Assembly: GCF_003014615.1 (NCBI RefSeq)
Contig: NZ_PYGI01000019.1
Location: forward strand, 1-64,000
Origin: Marinobacterium halophilum
GTDB lineage: Bacteria; Pseudomonadota; Gammaproteobacteria; Pseudomonadales; Balneatricaceae
Direction of reading: 5' to 3'
Length of the DNA stretch: 64,000 nt
Part shown: piece by piece, positions 28,522-37,523 of the stretch
Layout of the letters: the number at the start of each line of letters is the position of its first letter
How positions within the stretch are numbered: the stretch's first letter is position 1
Program-made: the position numbers and the translations under genes
Notes under the pieces: model-generated
Told to the model about the DNA's origin: nothing
The model's input: the letters and a program-made list of their open reading frames with translations, nothing else
Databases searched by the model: none

Positions 28522-28741
28522 TGATTGCACTCTCTCACTACTTTTCGCGAAGTAATTTCTAAGCATATCAAAATGATGTCGAATATAAATAATATATCCT
28601 CCCTAACGCTAACTTAGCATTGATTATTCGATGCCATGAAACGGTAAGAAAAAGAGTATATTCTTAATTCGTCCAATTATAACGATTATAAATCATATGT
28701 TTTTAACCCAGAAATGCATACTGTTGCTTCTTGGAAACATC

Positions 28742-28770
28742 TTGACCAGTTTTACTAAAATTACTAAAGT
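28742..28770 (+). promoter_or_regulatory. Sigma70-like promoter of the AT-rich gene pair
   Basis: TTGACC at 28742-28747 and TAAAGT at 28765-28770 are separated by exactly 17 bases. The preceding 28522-28741 region is very AT-rich and shows no gene. A ribosome site, AGGAAGG, follows at about 28791-28797, ahead of the ATG at 28806. Confidence 0.6.
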
Positions 28771-28805
28771 TCGCTACCCAATCATCATAGGAAGGAACCT
28801 AAAGA

Positions 28806-29363
28806 ATGGGATTGCTCAAGCAAGAGTTCAGCAACGCTTATACAAAAGGGACTGTGTTCGTATTGGTCTACCCTGCTTCTGAATTCAGGGAACACTTTGT
28901 TAACAACACCGTTTATTCCGATAACCCACGTATCAATGCCGCTGCACAAGTCGCATCTCTTAATATGTTGAGACGCACAGTGCAGGGGATGAAGCATGGA
29001 GATAATCGCCCGATTAGATTGCACACTATTTTGTGTAACCCATTGTCAGTTGCTAATGCTGAAGAAGCGGCTTACCAGCAGTATATTTTTGCTACAAAGG
29101 TTTCTGGTGTCATTGTTGGAGCCTTAACATTTCTGGTCAAAAGGCGACTGCCAAAAAAGCTTCAAGATAACAATAGTGCGGGTACAGCGGTCAGTCTTGC
29201 AGTAAGTGCTGCTATCGGATCACGCATTCAAAAATACATGGTGAACAACATCCGTAAATTTAACGCAGGGGATGTTGACATAATGACCTTCATAGAAGTA
29301 AATGGTGGTATCGGGCCCCAGTACTCATTTACCGGAAACCATTTAACAATTGAAGAATATTAA
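28806..29363 (+). CDS. Hypothetical protein, unknown family
   Basis: A 185-residue protein I do not recognise. The first 80 residues look soluble and mixed alpha/beta (GTVFVLVYPASEFREHFV, then IRLHTILCNPLSVANAEEA). Two weakly hydrophobic stretches follow (about 98-112 and 128-140) separated by a basic segment VKRRLPKK. The C-terminus is polar. Base and codon use are much more AT-rich than in the flanking trp and ABC genes, pointing to recent acquisition. It has its own promoter and ribosome site and is followed after one base by a small membrane-protein gene; the two probably work together. Confidence 0.6.
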   Translation: MGLLKQEFSNAYTKGTVFVLVYPASEFREHFVNNTVYSDNPRINAAAQVASLNMLRRTVQGMKHGDNRPIRLHTILCNPLSVANAEEAAYQQYIFATKVSGVIVGALTFLVKRRLPKKLQDNNSAGTAVSLAVSAAIGSRIQKYMVNNIRKFNAGDVDIMTFIEVNGGIGPQYSFTGNHLTIEEY

Positions 29364-29364
29364 A

Positions 29365-29589
29365 ATGATTTACATTTTAATTGGTTTTACTGGCCTTGTT
29401 AGTTCATACTTGGTTAATAGGTTTCTTCCCGAAACCCTCAGAAGAGTCTTTGGATTTGTACTAATGATACTGAGTGCGACAGCTCTTTTCACTCTTTACC
29501 CTGAGAAAATAGAGTATCAGCTCGAAATAATTATAGCCTGCTTTGTTTTTGGTTTAATAATTTCTGCACGAATTAAACGAAAACCTTAA
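29365..29589 (+). CDS. Small hypothetical membrane protein
   Basis: A 74-residue protein made of three hydrophobic stretches (about 1-17, 28-45 and 53-68) ending in a basic tail IKRKP. The ATG lies one base after the previous stop codon, so translation is probably coupled; a TTG at 29350 would give five extra residues overlapping the upstream gene. AT-rich like its partner. No family recognised. A two-gene cassette of a soluble or peripheral protein plus a small membrane protein is a layout seen in immunity or toxin-type modules, but nothing here proves that. Confidence 0.55.
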   Translation: MIYILIGFTGLVSSYLVNRFLPETLRRVFGFVLMILSATALFTLYPEKIEYQLEIIIACFVFGLIISARIKRKP

Positions 29590-29754
29590 ATTAGATATTT
29601 TTATTAAAAAACCAATGAATGAATATTCCACTGACTTATCTTAAGAGCATTTTAAAGAAAGCTTGAAGTTTCACCCTTCTTATTCTGTATGCCGCTCTGC
29701 AGGGCTGAAGCGGTGTAGCTTGAATCCTTCAGACTGAACCTGCCCTTCTCCTGA

Positions 29755-30690
29755 GGAATCTGCGAATAAGTCCGCCGCATGGGATAATGCCCGCTGCACA
29801 CGATTGAGGACGCAGAGATGGATCAGCAGCTTACATTCGCGGACAGCGAGTTCAGCAACAAGCGTCGTCAGACCCGTAAGGAAAAGTTCCTGGGCCGAAT
29901 GGACAAGTTGATTCCGTGGGCGCGTCTCGAAGACGTCATCGTGCCTCACTATCCCTTTGAAGAGGTGAGCCAATGGCTGTCGGAAGCCGGTGTCCTTCTG
30001 AAAGAGGGCTCACTTATTGATGCCACCATTATCGAAGCACCCAGCTCCACCAAGAACACAGAGGGCGAGCGTGATCCGGAGATGCATCAGACCAAAAAAG
30101 GCAATCAGTGGCACTTTGGCATGAAAGCCCACATCGGGGTGGATGCCCGCACTGGTATCACGCACAGTTTCACGACAACTTCGGCGAATGAGCACGACCT
30201 CAATCAGGCTGACCAACTACTGCATGGTGAAGAGGTATTCATCTTCGCGGACGCTGGGTATCGTGGTGCTAAGAAGCGAGATGAACTGAAGCACCATCAG
30301 GCTGACTGGTATATTGCCGAACAGCCGGGACGACTAAAGGCCTTGAAACAACGCCCTCGTATCAACAAAGTCAGGATTCAGACAGAATACCTGAAGGCCA
30401 GTATCCGTGCGAAAGTTGAGCATCCGTTCCGGATCATCAAGTGTCAGTTCGGTTTTGTAAAAGCACGCTACCGTGGCCTAAAGAAGAACGATGGCAAACT
30501 TGCCATGCTGTTCGCGCTGACCAACGTTGTGCGGGTGGATCAGATGTTGAGAGCACAGGGTTAATCCGCCTGTACTGCCTGAAAAGGCATGGTGCGAGCG
30601 GTTAAAAAGGGTGAAAAGTGCTGAATTTCCGCCTCTGAGGCAATGATAACGACATTTTAGAGCCCGAGGTCGGACTTATTCGCAGCCTCC
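29755..30690 (+). mobile_element. IS5-family insertion sequence, internally deleted
   Basis: The element is bounded by inverted repeats: GGAATCTGCGAATAAGTCCG at 29755-29774 and, inverted, GGAGGCTGCGAATAAGTCCG ending at 30690, with 18 of 20 positions alike. It is 936 bp against about 1.2 kb for intact IS5 relatives. Flanks are CTGA on the left and CTAA on the right, close to the four-base YTAR target that IS5 elements duplicate, with one mismatch. The only gene inside is the shortened transposase. It sits between the AT-rich gene pair and the yadG promoter region. Confidence 0.85.
29818..30564 (+). pseudogene. IS5-type transposase with in-frame internal deletion
   Basis: A 248-residue product clearly related to the IS5 transposase (about 326 residues). 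The N-terminus ([21 protein letters not shown]) and everything from [12 protein letters not shown] onward align well. The block between, about 80 residues holding the N-terminal DUF772 helical domain, is missing: HYP joins directly to FEEVSQWL. The three catalytic positions remain in [20 protein letters not shown] and [13 protein letters not shown]. Without the DNA-binding part it is probably inactive for its own transposition, though it might act as an inhibitor or be moved by an intact copy elsewhere. Confidence 0.85.
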
Positions 30691-31086
30691 CTAAAATCTC
30701 AACAACCGCCTGTTCAGAAACTACAAGCCCTCTTTAATTAGAAGAAAAAATACTTTCCGGTAGTTTAATAAGCGAGGATATAAATCTTATCTGCCCTTTC
30801 AGGCTTTTGGGCATTTCATAAGGTAGAGAGATTTCCATTTCAAGCATCCTTATCATCCATGAAAAAACCAGTGAATATTAAAACAAAATAACAATAAAAT
30901 CACTAAGCAGGTATAGTCATCGTTTGATGACGATATTTATCATGAATAATGAAGATAAGATTTAATTATAAAATTAAATTTCGCCTCCATTTCGATACTA
31001 AATATTACATATCGCGCTACACTATTCCCCTGTTAGCTCCCAAGCTACCTCCCCTGTTGTAGTCATACGATGACAAGGAGCCCTCT
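30691..31086. other. AT-rich intergenic region before yadG
   Basis: About 400 bases with no credible reading frame. It contains a short hairpin (TGCCC/GGGCA near 30810) and long AT-rich tracts at 30880-31010 that probably hold the promoter for the ABC transporter operon. AAGGAG at 31075-31080 is the yadG ribosome site. Confidence 0.5.
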
Positions 31087-32022
31087 GTGCAACCCATCAT
31101 TCAAATCCAGGGCGTTGGCAAAACCTATGCATCAGGCTTCACCGCGCTGAAGTCGGTCGACCTGGAGATCCACCGTGGCGAGATCTTCGCCTTGCTTGGC
31201 CCTAACGGGGCGGGCAAAACCACCCTGATCAGCATCATCTGCGGCCTCGTCAACGCCAGTTCAGGCCGTGTACTGGCCGACGGTGTCGACGTGGTTGACG
31301 ACTACCGCCAGGCCCGCAGCCTGATCGGTCTGGTGCCACAAGAGCTGACCACTGATGCCTTTGAGAGTGTCTGGGATGCCGTGTCGTTCAGTCGCGGCCT
31401 GTTCGGCAAGCCCGCCAACCCCGCCCATATCGAGAAAATCCTGCGCCAGCTGTCACTCTGGGACAAGCGCCGCTCCAAGATGCTGGCACTGTCCGGCGGC
31501 ATGAAACGCCGCGTGATGATCGCCAAGGCGCTGTCCCATGAGCCGCGCATCCTGTTCCTCGATGAACCGACCGCCGGTGTCGATGTGGAGCTGCGCCGGG
31601 ACATGTGGGAGATGGTGCGCGGGCTGCGTGACGACGGTGTCACCGTGATTCTCACCACCCACTACATCGAAGAAGCGGAAGAGATGGCCGACCGCATCGG
31701 CGTCATCAACGGCGGCGAGCTGATTCTGGTTGAGGAGAAAGCCGCGCTGATGCAGCAACTGGGGCAGAAGCAGTTGCACCTGATTTTGCAGACGCCGCTG
31801 GAGACGCTGCCTGCCGCGCTGCACCAGCATAATCTGAGCCTGAGCGACGACGGCACTCAACTCACCTACACCTTCGATGCCCATCAGGAAACCAGCGGCA
31901 TTGCCGAGCTGTTGCGCAGCCTCAGCGAACAGGGCATCGACCTCAAGGATCTGCAATCACAGCAGAGTTCGCTGGAAGAGATTTTCGTCAGCCTCGTCCA
32001 CAAACCGGAGCACACACAATGA
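31087..32022 (+). CDS. yadG: ABC-2 type transporter ATP-binding protein, YadG-like
   Basis: A 311-residue ATPase driving the membrane protein encoded next. Walker A is GPNGAGKTT at about 38-46, the Q-loop lies in LVPQEL, the signature is LSGGM, Walker B is ILFLDEP and the switch is in [12 protein letters not shown]. The 80-residue C-terminal extension is typical of exporters of the ABC-2 class. Length and sequence resemble E. coli YadG (308 residues). The start is GTG, 6 bases after AAGGAG. The transported substrate is unknown. Confidence 0.9.
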   Translation: MQPIIQIQGVGKTYASGFTALKSVDLEIHRGEIFALLGPNGAGKTTLISIICGLVNASSGRVLADGVDVVDDYRQARSLIGLVPQELTTDAFESVWDAVSFSRGLFGKPANPAHIEKILRQLSLWDKRRSKMLALSGGMKRRVMIAKALSHEPRILFLDEPTAGVDVELRRDMWEMVRGLRDDGVTVILTTHYIEEAEEMADRIGVINGGELILVEEKAALMQQLGQKQLHLILQTPLETLPAALHQHNLSLSDDGTQLTYTFDAHQETSGIAELLRSLSEQGIDLKDLQSQQSSLEEIFVSLVHKPEHTQ

Positions 32023-32780
32023 ATTTGAACGGCATCCGTGCCATTTATCTGTTCGAGATGAACCGCACCCGACGCACCCTGATGCAAAGCATCGTCTCGC
32101 CGGTGCTGTCCACTTCGCTCTACTTCATCGTCTTCGGCACCGCCATCGGCTCGCGCATGGGCGAAATCGACGGCATCAGCTACGGCGCGTTCATCATCCC
32201 CGGCCTGCTGATGTTGTCACTGCTCAGCGAGAGCATCTCCAACGCCTCGTTCGGCATCTTTTTCCCGAAGTTTTCCGGCACCATCTATGAGGTACTGTCG
32301 GCACCGGTCTCGCCCTTTGAAATCGTGGCGGGCTATGTCGGCGCCGCTGCCACCAAGTCGCTGATCATCGGCGCGTTGATTCTGCTGACCGCCCGGCTGT
32401 TCGTCGATTACAGCATCGTGCACCCGTTCTGGATGCTGGCGTTCCTGCTGCTCACCGCCCTGACCTTCAGCCTGTTCGGGTTTATCATCGGCGTCTGGGC
32501 CAACGACTTTCAGCAGCTGCAGGTAATCCCGCTGATGGTGATTACGCCGCTGACCTTCCTTGGCGGTGCGTTCTATTCGATCAACATGCTGCCCGAACCC
32601 TGGCACACGCTGACTCTGTTCAACCCCGTGGTGTATCTGATCAACGGTTTCCGCTGGGCCTTTTACGGCGTCGCCGATGTCCATATCGGCATCAGCATCG
32701 GCATGACGCTGCTGTTCCTGTGCACCTGTCTGGTACTGGTCGGGTGGATTTTCCGCACCGGTTATCGCATCAAGCCATAA
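32019..32780 (+). CDS. yadH: ABC-2 type transporter permease, YadH-like
   Basis: A 253-residue permease with six membrane helices, forming an exporter with the preceding ATPase. ABC-2 features include [20 protein letters not shown], the elbow region [19 protein letters not shown], and the late [15 protein letters not shown] and [13 protein letters not shown] blocks. Its ATG overlaps the yadG stop codon by four bases. Its E. coli counterpart has 256 residues and no established substrate. Confidence 0.9.
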   Translation: MNLNGIRAIYLFEMNRTRRTLMQSIVSPVLSTSLYFIVFGTAIGSRMGEIDGISYGAFIIPGLLMLSLLSESISNASFGIFFPKFSGTIYEVLSAPVSPFEIVAGYVGAAATKSLIIGALILLTARLFVDYSIVHPFWMLAFLLLTALTFSLFGFIIGVWANDFQQLQVIPLMVITPLTFLGGAFYSINMLPEPWHTLTLFNPVVYLINGFRWAFYGVADVHIGISIGMTLLFLCTCLVLVGWIFRTGYRIKP

Positions 32781-32811
32781 TCAATTAATCCGACAACGAG
32801 GAGAGACCCTT

Positions 32812-33336
32812 ATGGCAATTTACGCATACAACGGGCACCGGCCAACCCTGGATCAGGACACCTATGTGCATGAGCAGGCGACCCTGATCGGGCAGGTCAC
32901 ACTGGACGCCGGTGCCAGCATCTGGCCCCAGGCGGTGCTGCGCGCCGACAACGAACCGATCCATATCGGCAGCGGCAGTAATGTGCAGGACGGTGCCGTG
33001 CTGCATACCGATCCGGGCTTCCCGCTGCAGTTGGGTGAAGGCGTTACCGTGGGCCATCAGGCGATGCTGCACGGCTGCACCGTCGGCGAAAATTCGCTGA
33101 TCGGCATTCAGGCGGTGGTGTTGAACGGTGCAAAAATCGGCAACAACTGTCTGGTCGGCGCAGGAGCGCTGGTCACCGAAGGCAAGGAGTTCCCTGACAA
33201 CTCGCTGATTATCGGCAGCCCGGCCAAGGTGGTACGGGAGCTGAGCGCAGAGGCGATCGCAGGGCTGCGTGCCAATGCCCAGTCCTATGTGGACAAAGGG
33301 CGCGAATACCGCAGCAAGCTCCAGCGCATCGACTGA
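32812..33336 (+). CDS. Gamma-carbonic-anhydrase-like hexapeptide-repeat protein
   Basis: A 174-residue left-handed beta-helix protein of the YrdA/PaaY/CaiE group. The hexapeptide pattern runs from about residue 10 to 140. Three histidines at 65, 82 and 87 ([18 protein letters not shown]) are the zinc ligands shared with gamma carbonic anhydrases. Related proteins bind metal and trimerise; some have carbonic anhydrase or thioesterase activity, but the function of most is open. It follows yadH after 31 bases with a good ribosome site (GAGGAGA) and may be read from the same transcript. Confidence 0.88.
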   Translation: MAIYAYNGHRPTLDQDTYVHEQATLIGQVTLDAGASIWPQAVLRADNEPIHIGSGSNVQDGAVLHTDPGFPLQLGEGVTVGHQAMLHGCTVGENSLIGIQAVVLNGAKIGNNCLVGAGALVTEGKEFPDNSLIIGSPAKVVRELSAEAIAGLRANAQSYVDKGREYRSKLQRID

Positions 33337-33357
33337 GCCGGTTACGGGTAGATAGAG

Positions 33358-34137
33358 ATGACAGCCCTTGGCTCCAACACCTTTGCCGTCAGTCTGGATG
33401 ACTGCCCACAATGGCACCACGGCATTCGCCACTACGCCGTCTGGTGCCTGCCGGTGGATGACCCCGACTGGCTGGCATTAATCGACCACACCCAAACCCG
33501 GCTGTCACCCTGGCTGCACAAGGGCTACGCCCGCCAGCCACATATCACCCTGTTTGCCTGCGGCCTTGTGGATAAAAATCACTGTCCTGATGCCATGCTG
33601 GCTGCACAGATCCAGTCACTGGAGTTATACAGTTTGTCCACCATGTTATACACATCCTCTGGTCTATCCACGTTTTCCACTGCCCCATGGCTGGGAATTG
33701 AGGATGGGGATAACCGCTTGCAGCCACTGCGTAACCTGCTCGCCCACGCTGCTGCCGAAGACTCGCCGCCACCGCAGTACCAACCCCATATCACGCTCGG
33801 CTTCTACCGTGATACGTTTGCACTGGACGCGATTGAAAAGGCGCTCGCGCCCCTGCAGGAACGGGCGCTGACCCTGCCGCCGTTACACATCGACCGGGTG
33901 CAGTTATGCTATTACGACACCCACGACATTCAGGGGGAACTGACCGTGAAAGAGACCATAAAGTTGAATCCGTCTGCGCCTGTGGACAACGATGCCACAC
34001 CGATCAATCCGCTGGATGAGATCAAACAGATGCGCCAGGCGCAGCTGCGCGTCTGCGCCCTGAAACAGCAGACCGAACTGGACCAGCTGGTGAATCAGGC
34101 CAAAACCGGTGTGGATAAGTCCGACAAACAGACGTGA
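33358..34137 (+). CDS. 2H phosphoesterase superfamily (2'-5' RNA ligase-like) protein
   Basis: A 259-residue protein with the two H-x-T motifs that define the 2H superfamily: PHITLFACG with His62 and PHITLGFYRD with His144. Related enzymes open cyclic phosphates or 2'-5' bonds in RNA or nucleotides. The final 60 residues, including LDEIKQMRQAQLRVCALKQQ, look helical and are extra to the family core. The gene follows the hexapeptide-repeat gene by 21 bases. Its DNA is unusual in carrying several DnaA-box sequences. The precise substrate is unknown. Confidence 0.75.
   Translation: MTALGSNTFAVSLDDCPQWHHGIRHYAVWCLPVDDPDWLALIDHTQTRLSPWLHKGYARQPHITLFACGLVDKNHCPDAMLAAQIQSLELYSLSTMLYTSSGLSTFSTAPWLGIEDGDNRLQPLRNLLAHAAAEDSPPPQYQPHITLGFYRDTFALDAIEKALAPLQERALTLPPLHIDRVQLCYYDTHDIQGELTVKETIKLNPSAPVDNDATPINPLDEIKQMRQAQLRVCALKQQTELDQLVNQAKTGVDKSDKQT
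33567..34118. other. Cluster of DnaA-box sequences inside the 2H gene
   Basis: Exact TGTGGATAA (complement of TTATCCACA) occurs at 33567-33575 and 34110-34118, TTATACACA at 33646-33654, and the one-mismatch TGTGGACAA at 33981-33989. Weaker relatives, CTATCCACG at 33664 and TTTTCCACT at 33673, lie between. Whether DnaA binds here is inference. Confidence 0.45.
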
Positions 34138-34221
34138 AGCTCTGGTATACCATCCTTGGCTGTAAGGATGATCGTGACGGAGTTAAGAATGTTTGAGAGT
34201 AATTATTGAGGGGCTGACGAA

Positions 34222-34271
34222 TGCCAGTAACGGCCCGATGACAGAGTCATCAGACACAACCGTCACTGGCA
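34222..34271. terminator. Nested inverted repeats between the 2H gene and the roadblock operon
   Basis: TGCCAGTAACGG at 34222-34233 pairs with CCGTCACTGGCA at 34260-34271 with one mismatch, and an inner GATGAC/GTCATC hairpin sits within. It lies where two converging transcripts meet, 14 bases beyond the end of the minus-strand operon, and probably terminates it. No clear T-run is present. Confidence 0.45.
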
Positions 34272-34284
34272 ACGGGAGTGCGTC

Positions 34285-34641
34285 TTATACGATCATGTCG
34301 GTCTCGATCTGTTTCAGCTTGCGACGAGCGAGGGCCAGATTGGCACTGCCGCCAAGCACATAATAGAGAAACAGTTCGCGGTCAGAGGACAGCGGACGGA
34401 TCAAATGAATCTGATCAGACAGGGTAATCAGGATATCTTCAATGGTGGATTCCAGACCCAGCATCTGCATCGTTTTCATTTTTGCCCGCACCACTTCCGT
34501 GTTACCACCCGCTGCGACCTCCAGATCCAGGCCTGTACCCACCGAGCCCAATACCATGCCACTGCTGTAATCCACGAGGGCGGCACATTTGGCGCCATCC
34601 AGATCCAACAGCTGATTCAATCCATCATCAATAGAGCTCAT
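34285..34641 (-). CDS. Roadblock/LC7-domain protein 2
   Basis: A 118-residue protein with the roadblock/longin-like fold: DGLNQLLDLDGAKCAALVDYSSGMVLGSVG, a central helix (TEVVRAKMKTMQMLG), then ILITLSDQIHLIRPL and FLYYVLGGSANLALARRKL. In bacteria such proteins (MglB and relatives) bind and regulate small Ras-like GTPases, often as dimers. It is the last gene of the four-gene operon with the GTPase. I start at 34641 because GGAGG precedes that ATG by five bases; an upstream ATG at 34659 lies before this ribosome site. Confidence 0.75.
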   Translation of the reverse strand: MSSIDDGLNQLLDLDGAKCAALVDYSSGMVLGSVGTGLDLEVAAGGNTEVVRAKMKTMQMLGLESTIEDILITLSDQIHLIRPLSSDRELFLYYVLGGSANLALARRKLKQIETDMIV

Positions 34642-34679
34642 CACTACCTCCACATGCAAAACCTACAGCAGGTCATTGC

Positions 34680-35093
34680 TTATTTTTTTAGACAGTCGGA
34701 AACACTTTCGAATATTTTCTGTAATGCCCAATTTGCAAGGCCATTATTTATACGATTTTCAAAACTTGCCAATAGGACATATTCAGCTTCACCTGACAGA
34801 ATCAAGCGTGCCAACATCATGCCATTATCACCTTGCACCGACGCACCCTGGACTACACCTAAATCACACTCGTCCGCCATGCTATGGCTTAATGCGCAAA
34901 AGGATACGGCCATACTTGCTATTCGGTTTGCATCCCACTCTTTATTCAAGTGCTTTTGACCTGAATCAGCCACCAGAAAACCGTCGGCTGTAGCTACCAA
35001 CAGGAACTGCAACCCATCATATTCTTTCACTTTATCGCCCAAAACATCCGCTAGACCGGATGGGGTCGAAAGATTCATTACATTCATATTCAT
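34680..35093 (-). CDS. Roadblock/LC7-domain protein 1
   Basis: A 137-residue roadblock-type protein. The core reads GLQFLLVATADGFLVADSG, then ANRIASMAVSFCALSHSMADE, then GMMLARLILSGEAEYVLLASF and an amphipathic C-terminal helix. It differs enough from the second roadblock gene that the two may form a heterodimer. Its ATG overlaps the stop of the GTPase gene by four bases, indicating coupled, probably stoichiometric synthesis. Expected role: effector or GTPase-activating partner of that GTPase, as with MglB for MglA. This is inference from family and context. Confidence 0.75.
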   Translation of the reverse strand: MNMNVMNLSTPSGLADVLGDKVKEYDGLQFLLVATADGFLVADSGQKHLNKEWDANRIASMAVSFCALSHSMADECDLGVVQGASVQGDNGMMLARLILSGEAEYVLLASFENRINNGLANWALQKIFESVSDCLKK

Positions 35094-35617
35094 TCCTGCA
35101 GTAAGCGGATTTCTGCATTCGAGATCAGCACATGCAAAAGCATATTGAGATCATCCTTTTCTCGCGGATCTGCCATGAAAACCGGCATGACAACATCACG
35201 CTTTTCAACCAGCAGATTGCAGGCTTCCAGATCATTTTCCGTACCACGATTCAAGGCCACAACAAAACTGCCCGGATCAACCCATTTACTGAAGGTATCG
35301 GCAAATGACGCCAGCTTTTCAATATAGTTATCCTGGCTACAGTCCAGCAGAAGAATGACGCCCATGGCACCTTTAGCTACAATCGGCCACATGAAATCAA
35401 ACCGCTCCTGCCCCGGAATTCCATACAGCGCAACCTTGCCTGCGTCTCCAAGCAGAATTTCGCCATAATCCAGGCCGACGGTGGTGGTAGGTTTATCCAC
35501 CTTGAAACGCTCATTATTTTTGGCTTCAGTGGCGACCGGCTCAATATCACTCAGCACGCCTATAGCCGTGCTTTTCCCTGACCCCATCGGGCCTGCGAAT
35601 ACGACTTTTAACAACAT
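35090..35617 (-). CDS. Ras-like small GTPase of the MglA/Rup type
   Basis: A 175-residue G-domain protein. The P-loop is GPMGSGKST at residues 9-17; switch I is TTTVGLDYGEI; switch II is YGIPGQERFDFMW, lacking the usual DxxG aspartate as in MglA-like proteins. The G4 position reads ALNRGTEND instead of NKxD, and G5 is near MADPREKDDL. Bacterial relatives act as polarity switches or pair with roadblock proteins in Streptomyces conservons. The two roadblock genes downstream and the unknown gene 3 bases upstream make this a dedicated module. Guanine specificity is uncertain given the altered G4 motif. Confidence 0.8.
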   Translation of the reverse strand: MLLKVVFAGPMGSGKSTAIGVLSDIEPVATEAKNNERFKVDKPTTTVGLDYGEILLGDAGKVALYGIPGQERFDFMWPIVAKGAMGVILLLDCSQDNYIEKLASFADTFSKWVDPGSFVVALNRGTENDLEACNLLVEKRDVVMPVFMADPREKDDLNMLLHVLISNAEIRLLQE

Positions 35618-35620
35618 AGG

Positions 35621-36610
35621 TTAAACGCCCAACTTTTTTTTCAGTGCTTGAAGGATATTAAGAGACTGAACCGATGGCTGTAACCTGTCGGCGGTTTCGC
35701 TGTCACACACTTCAACCTTGAGTCCCACGACATTACAGGCATGCAGGAAGGCGCATACATGACGTTCCTCCAACCCGCTGATCTTGACCCCTGTATCGAT
35801 TGTGGCGGCCTTGCGGCCATACAGAGAAGATAATTTATACAAGGCAGGAACATTTTCCCATGCAGCCAGTTGCGGCCAATGCTTGATCCGATATACACGA
35901 TTTGGGCTGCCCCAAACGTGCAAGGCATAACGGCTTTCTTTCAACGCCAATAGCCATAACAGACCTGTTGCCGAGAACTCATAGGCTTCTAAAGTTTCAT
36001 CATCAGCACGAATGTCCCAATGTTCAACCGGATGCATGAGTAAAAGTTTTATCAATTCATCACGGCTTTCAATGTTACTGCGAAAGACTTTTTTGACGGG
36101 ATCAAAACTGAAAGATGCACCTTTATCCTTGGCAATATAAGAGCAGGCCACTTTTTCCAACATGCGTTGAGAAAGCCATTCGGCACAAGAAAACGAAATT
36201 TTTTCCGTGGTCTTTTCGCTGGCTGTAACGATATTTTCTGCTGAAACTTCCGGTATTGCGGACAGGTCGTTCGTAATGCGTTCACCGGCCTTATTCAAAA
36301 TATCCATAAGGCTGAAAACACGTAATGGCAATTCAGCAACCATATCGTGATCATCATCCGACAACTTCTCCAGAAGTAATACAGATACTCCTTGGAACGA
36401 TGACGGCAATAATGACTTGCTGGTTGTGAGGATAAAATCGGAGGCCTCTGGCTCGGCGTTCATGCTCCATTCTGCCGTCAGCCAAGGCGTCACTATTTTA
36501 AGTTGCCTGGCAAGTAGCGCATCCGCTTTTTCGTCTAATCCAATTGCAGAAAAATTTAACTTGGTCACGCAGACATCACCGGAGTCAGAAAATAACTGCA
36601 CACGGTCCAA
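35621..36610 (-). CDS. Unknown protein heading the GTPase/roadblock operon
   Basis: A 329-residue soluble protein, not recognised. Residues about 1-120 form a mixed alpha/beta region. A variable linker at about 120-145 (ENIVTASEKTTEKI) follows. The C-terminal part contains WPQLAAWENVPALYKLSSLYGRKAATIDTG and GLEERHVCAFLHACNVVGLKVEV, which read like a small winged-helix unit of the kind found at the end of DUF4388-like proteins. It lies 3 bases before the GTPase gene and starts the operon, so it is probably the input or output partner of the switch. Base composition is lower in GC than the flanks. Confidence 0.6.
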   Translation of the reverse strand: MDRVQLFSDSGDVCVTKLNFSAIGLDEKADALLARQLKIVTPWLTAEWSMNAEPEASDFILTTSKSLLPSSFQGVSVLLLEKLSDDDHDMVAELPLRVFSLMDILNKAGERITNDLSAIPEVSAENIVTASEKTTEKISFSCAEWLSQRMLEKVACSYIAKDKGASFSFDPVKKVFRSNIESRDELIKLLLMHPVEHWDIRADDETLEAYEFSATGLLWLLALKESRYALHVWGSPNRVYRIKHWPQLAAWENVPALYKLSSLYGRKAATIDTGVKISGLEERHVCAFLHACNVVGLKVEVCDSETADRLQPSVQSLNILQALKKKLGV

Positions 36611-36742
36611 GGCTGTGTGCAGTTTTGTTAAAGACCTTCTACGCGGGAAGATGAAAACAGATCATAAAATTTTAAAAATGTACCGTCATACCAACACTTT
36701 GGCATTATCTGTAAACACTGCATGCGGCCAGGGCGCTTATCG

Positions 36743-37522
36743 TCAGGCAGATGACTCCGGCTTTTTGGGTGTTTGCGTCGCCAAACTGTTAAACAGGTCC
36801 ACCGGCAGCGGGAATACGATGGTATGGCTGTGCTGGCCGGCGATTTCGGTCAACGTCTGCATGTAGCGCAGTTGGATCGCCTGCGGTTGCTGCGCCAGCG
36901 TTTGCGCTGCTTTCAACAGCTGTTCCGAGGCTTCCTGCTCACCCAGGGCGTGGATCACCTTGGCCCGTCGTGAACGCTCGGCCTCGGCCTGACGCGCGAT
37001 GGCGCGGATCATGCTTTCATCCAGGTCCACATGCTTGATCTCCACATTGGCGACCTTGATGCCCCAGGCATCGGTCTGCTTGTCGAGAATGGTCTGGATA
37101 TCCACATTGAGCCGGTCGCGCTCCGACAGCATTTCGTCCAGTTCATGCTGACCCAGCACCGACCGCAAGGTCGTCTGTGACAACTGACTGGTGGCTTCCA
37201 GATAGTTTTCCACATGGATGACGGCGCGTTCAGGGTCGACCACACGGAAGTAGATCACCGCATTGACCTTCACCGACACGTTGTCACGCGATATCACATC
37301 CTGGGTGGGCACATCCATCACCAGCGTACGCAGGTCGACCCGTACCATCTGCTGAATCACCGGCACGATGATGATCAGACCAGGACCTTTGACCTTATAG
37401 AAACGGCCCAGCAGAAACACGACACCACGCTCGTACTCACGCAGGATGCGGAACATGGACAGCAGCACGATCACCAGCAATATGATCAGTGTGGTCATGA
37501 AGTAGGGAATACCGATCATCAT
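36743..37522 (-). CDS. Slipin (stomatin/SPFH-domain membrane protein)
   Basis: A 259-residue member of the SPFH family. A hydrophobic N-terminal hairpin (about 5-25) anchors it, followed by [33 protein letters not shown], the SPFH core, and a coiled-coil region around [20 protein letters not shown]. Slipins form oligomeric membrane scaffolds and are partnered by NfeD-type proteases, which is exactly the gene ahead of it, one base away. GGAGG precedes the double ATG. The C-terminal tail after residue 235 is polar. Confidence 0.9.
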   Translation of the reverse strand: MMIGIPYFMTTLIILLVIVLLSMFRILREYERGVVFLLGRFYKVKGPGLIIIVPVIQQMVRVDLRTLVMDVPTQDVISRDNVSVKVNAVIYFRVVDPERAVIHVENYLEATSQLSQTTLRSVLGQHELDEMLSERDRLNVDIQTILDKQTDAWGIKVANVEIKHVDLDESMIRAIARQAEAERSRRAKVIHALGEQEASEQLLKAAQTLAQQPQAIQLRYMQTLTEIAGQHSHTIVFPLPVDLFNSLATQTPKKPESSA

Positions 37523-37523
37523 A

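Noticed and set aside
28697-28882. Plus-strand frame of 61 codons overlapping the AT-rich gene start
   Set aside because: It spans the predicted promoter and ribosome site of the 28806 gene and overlaps it out of frame.
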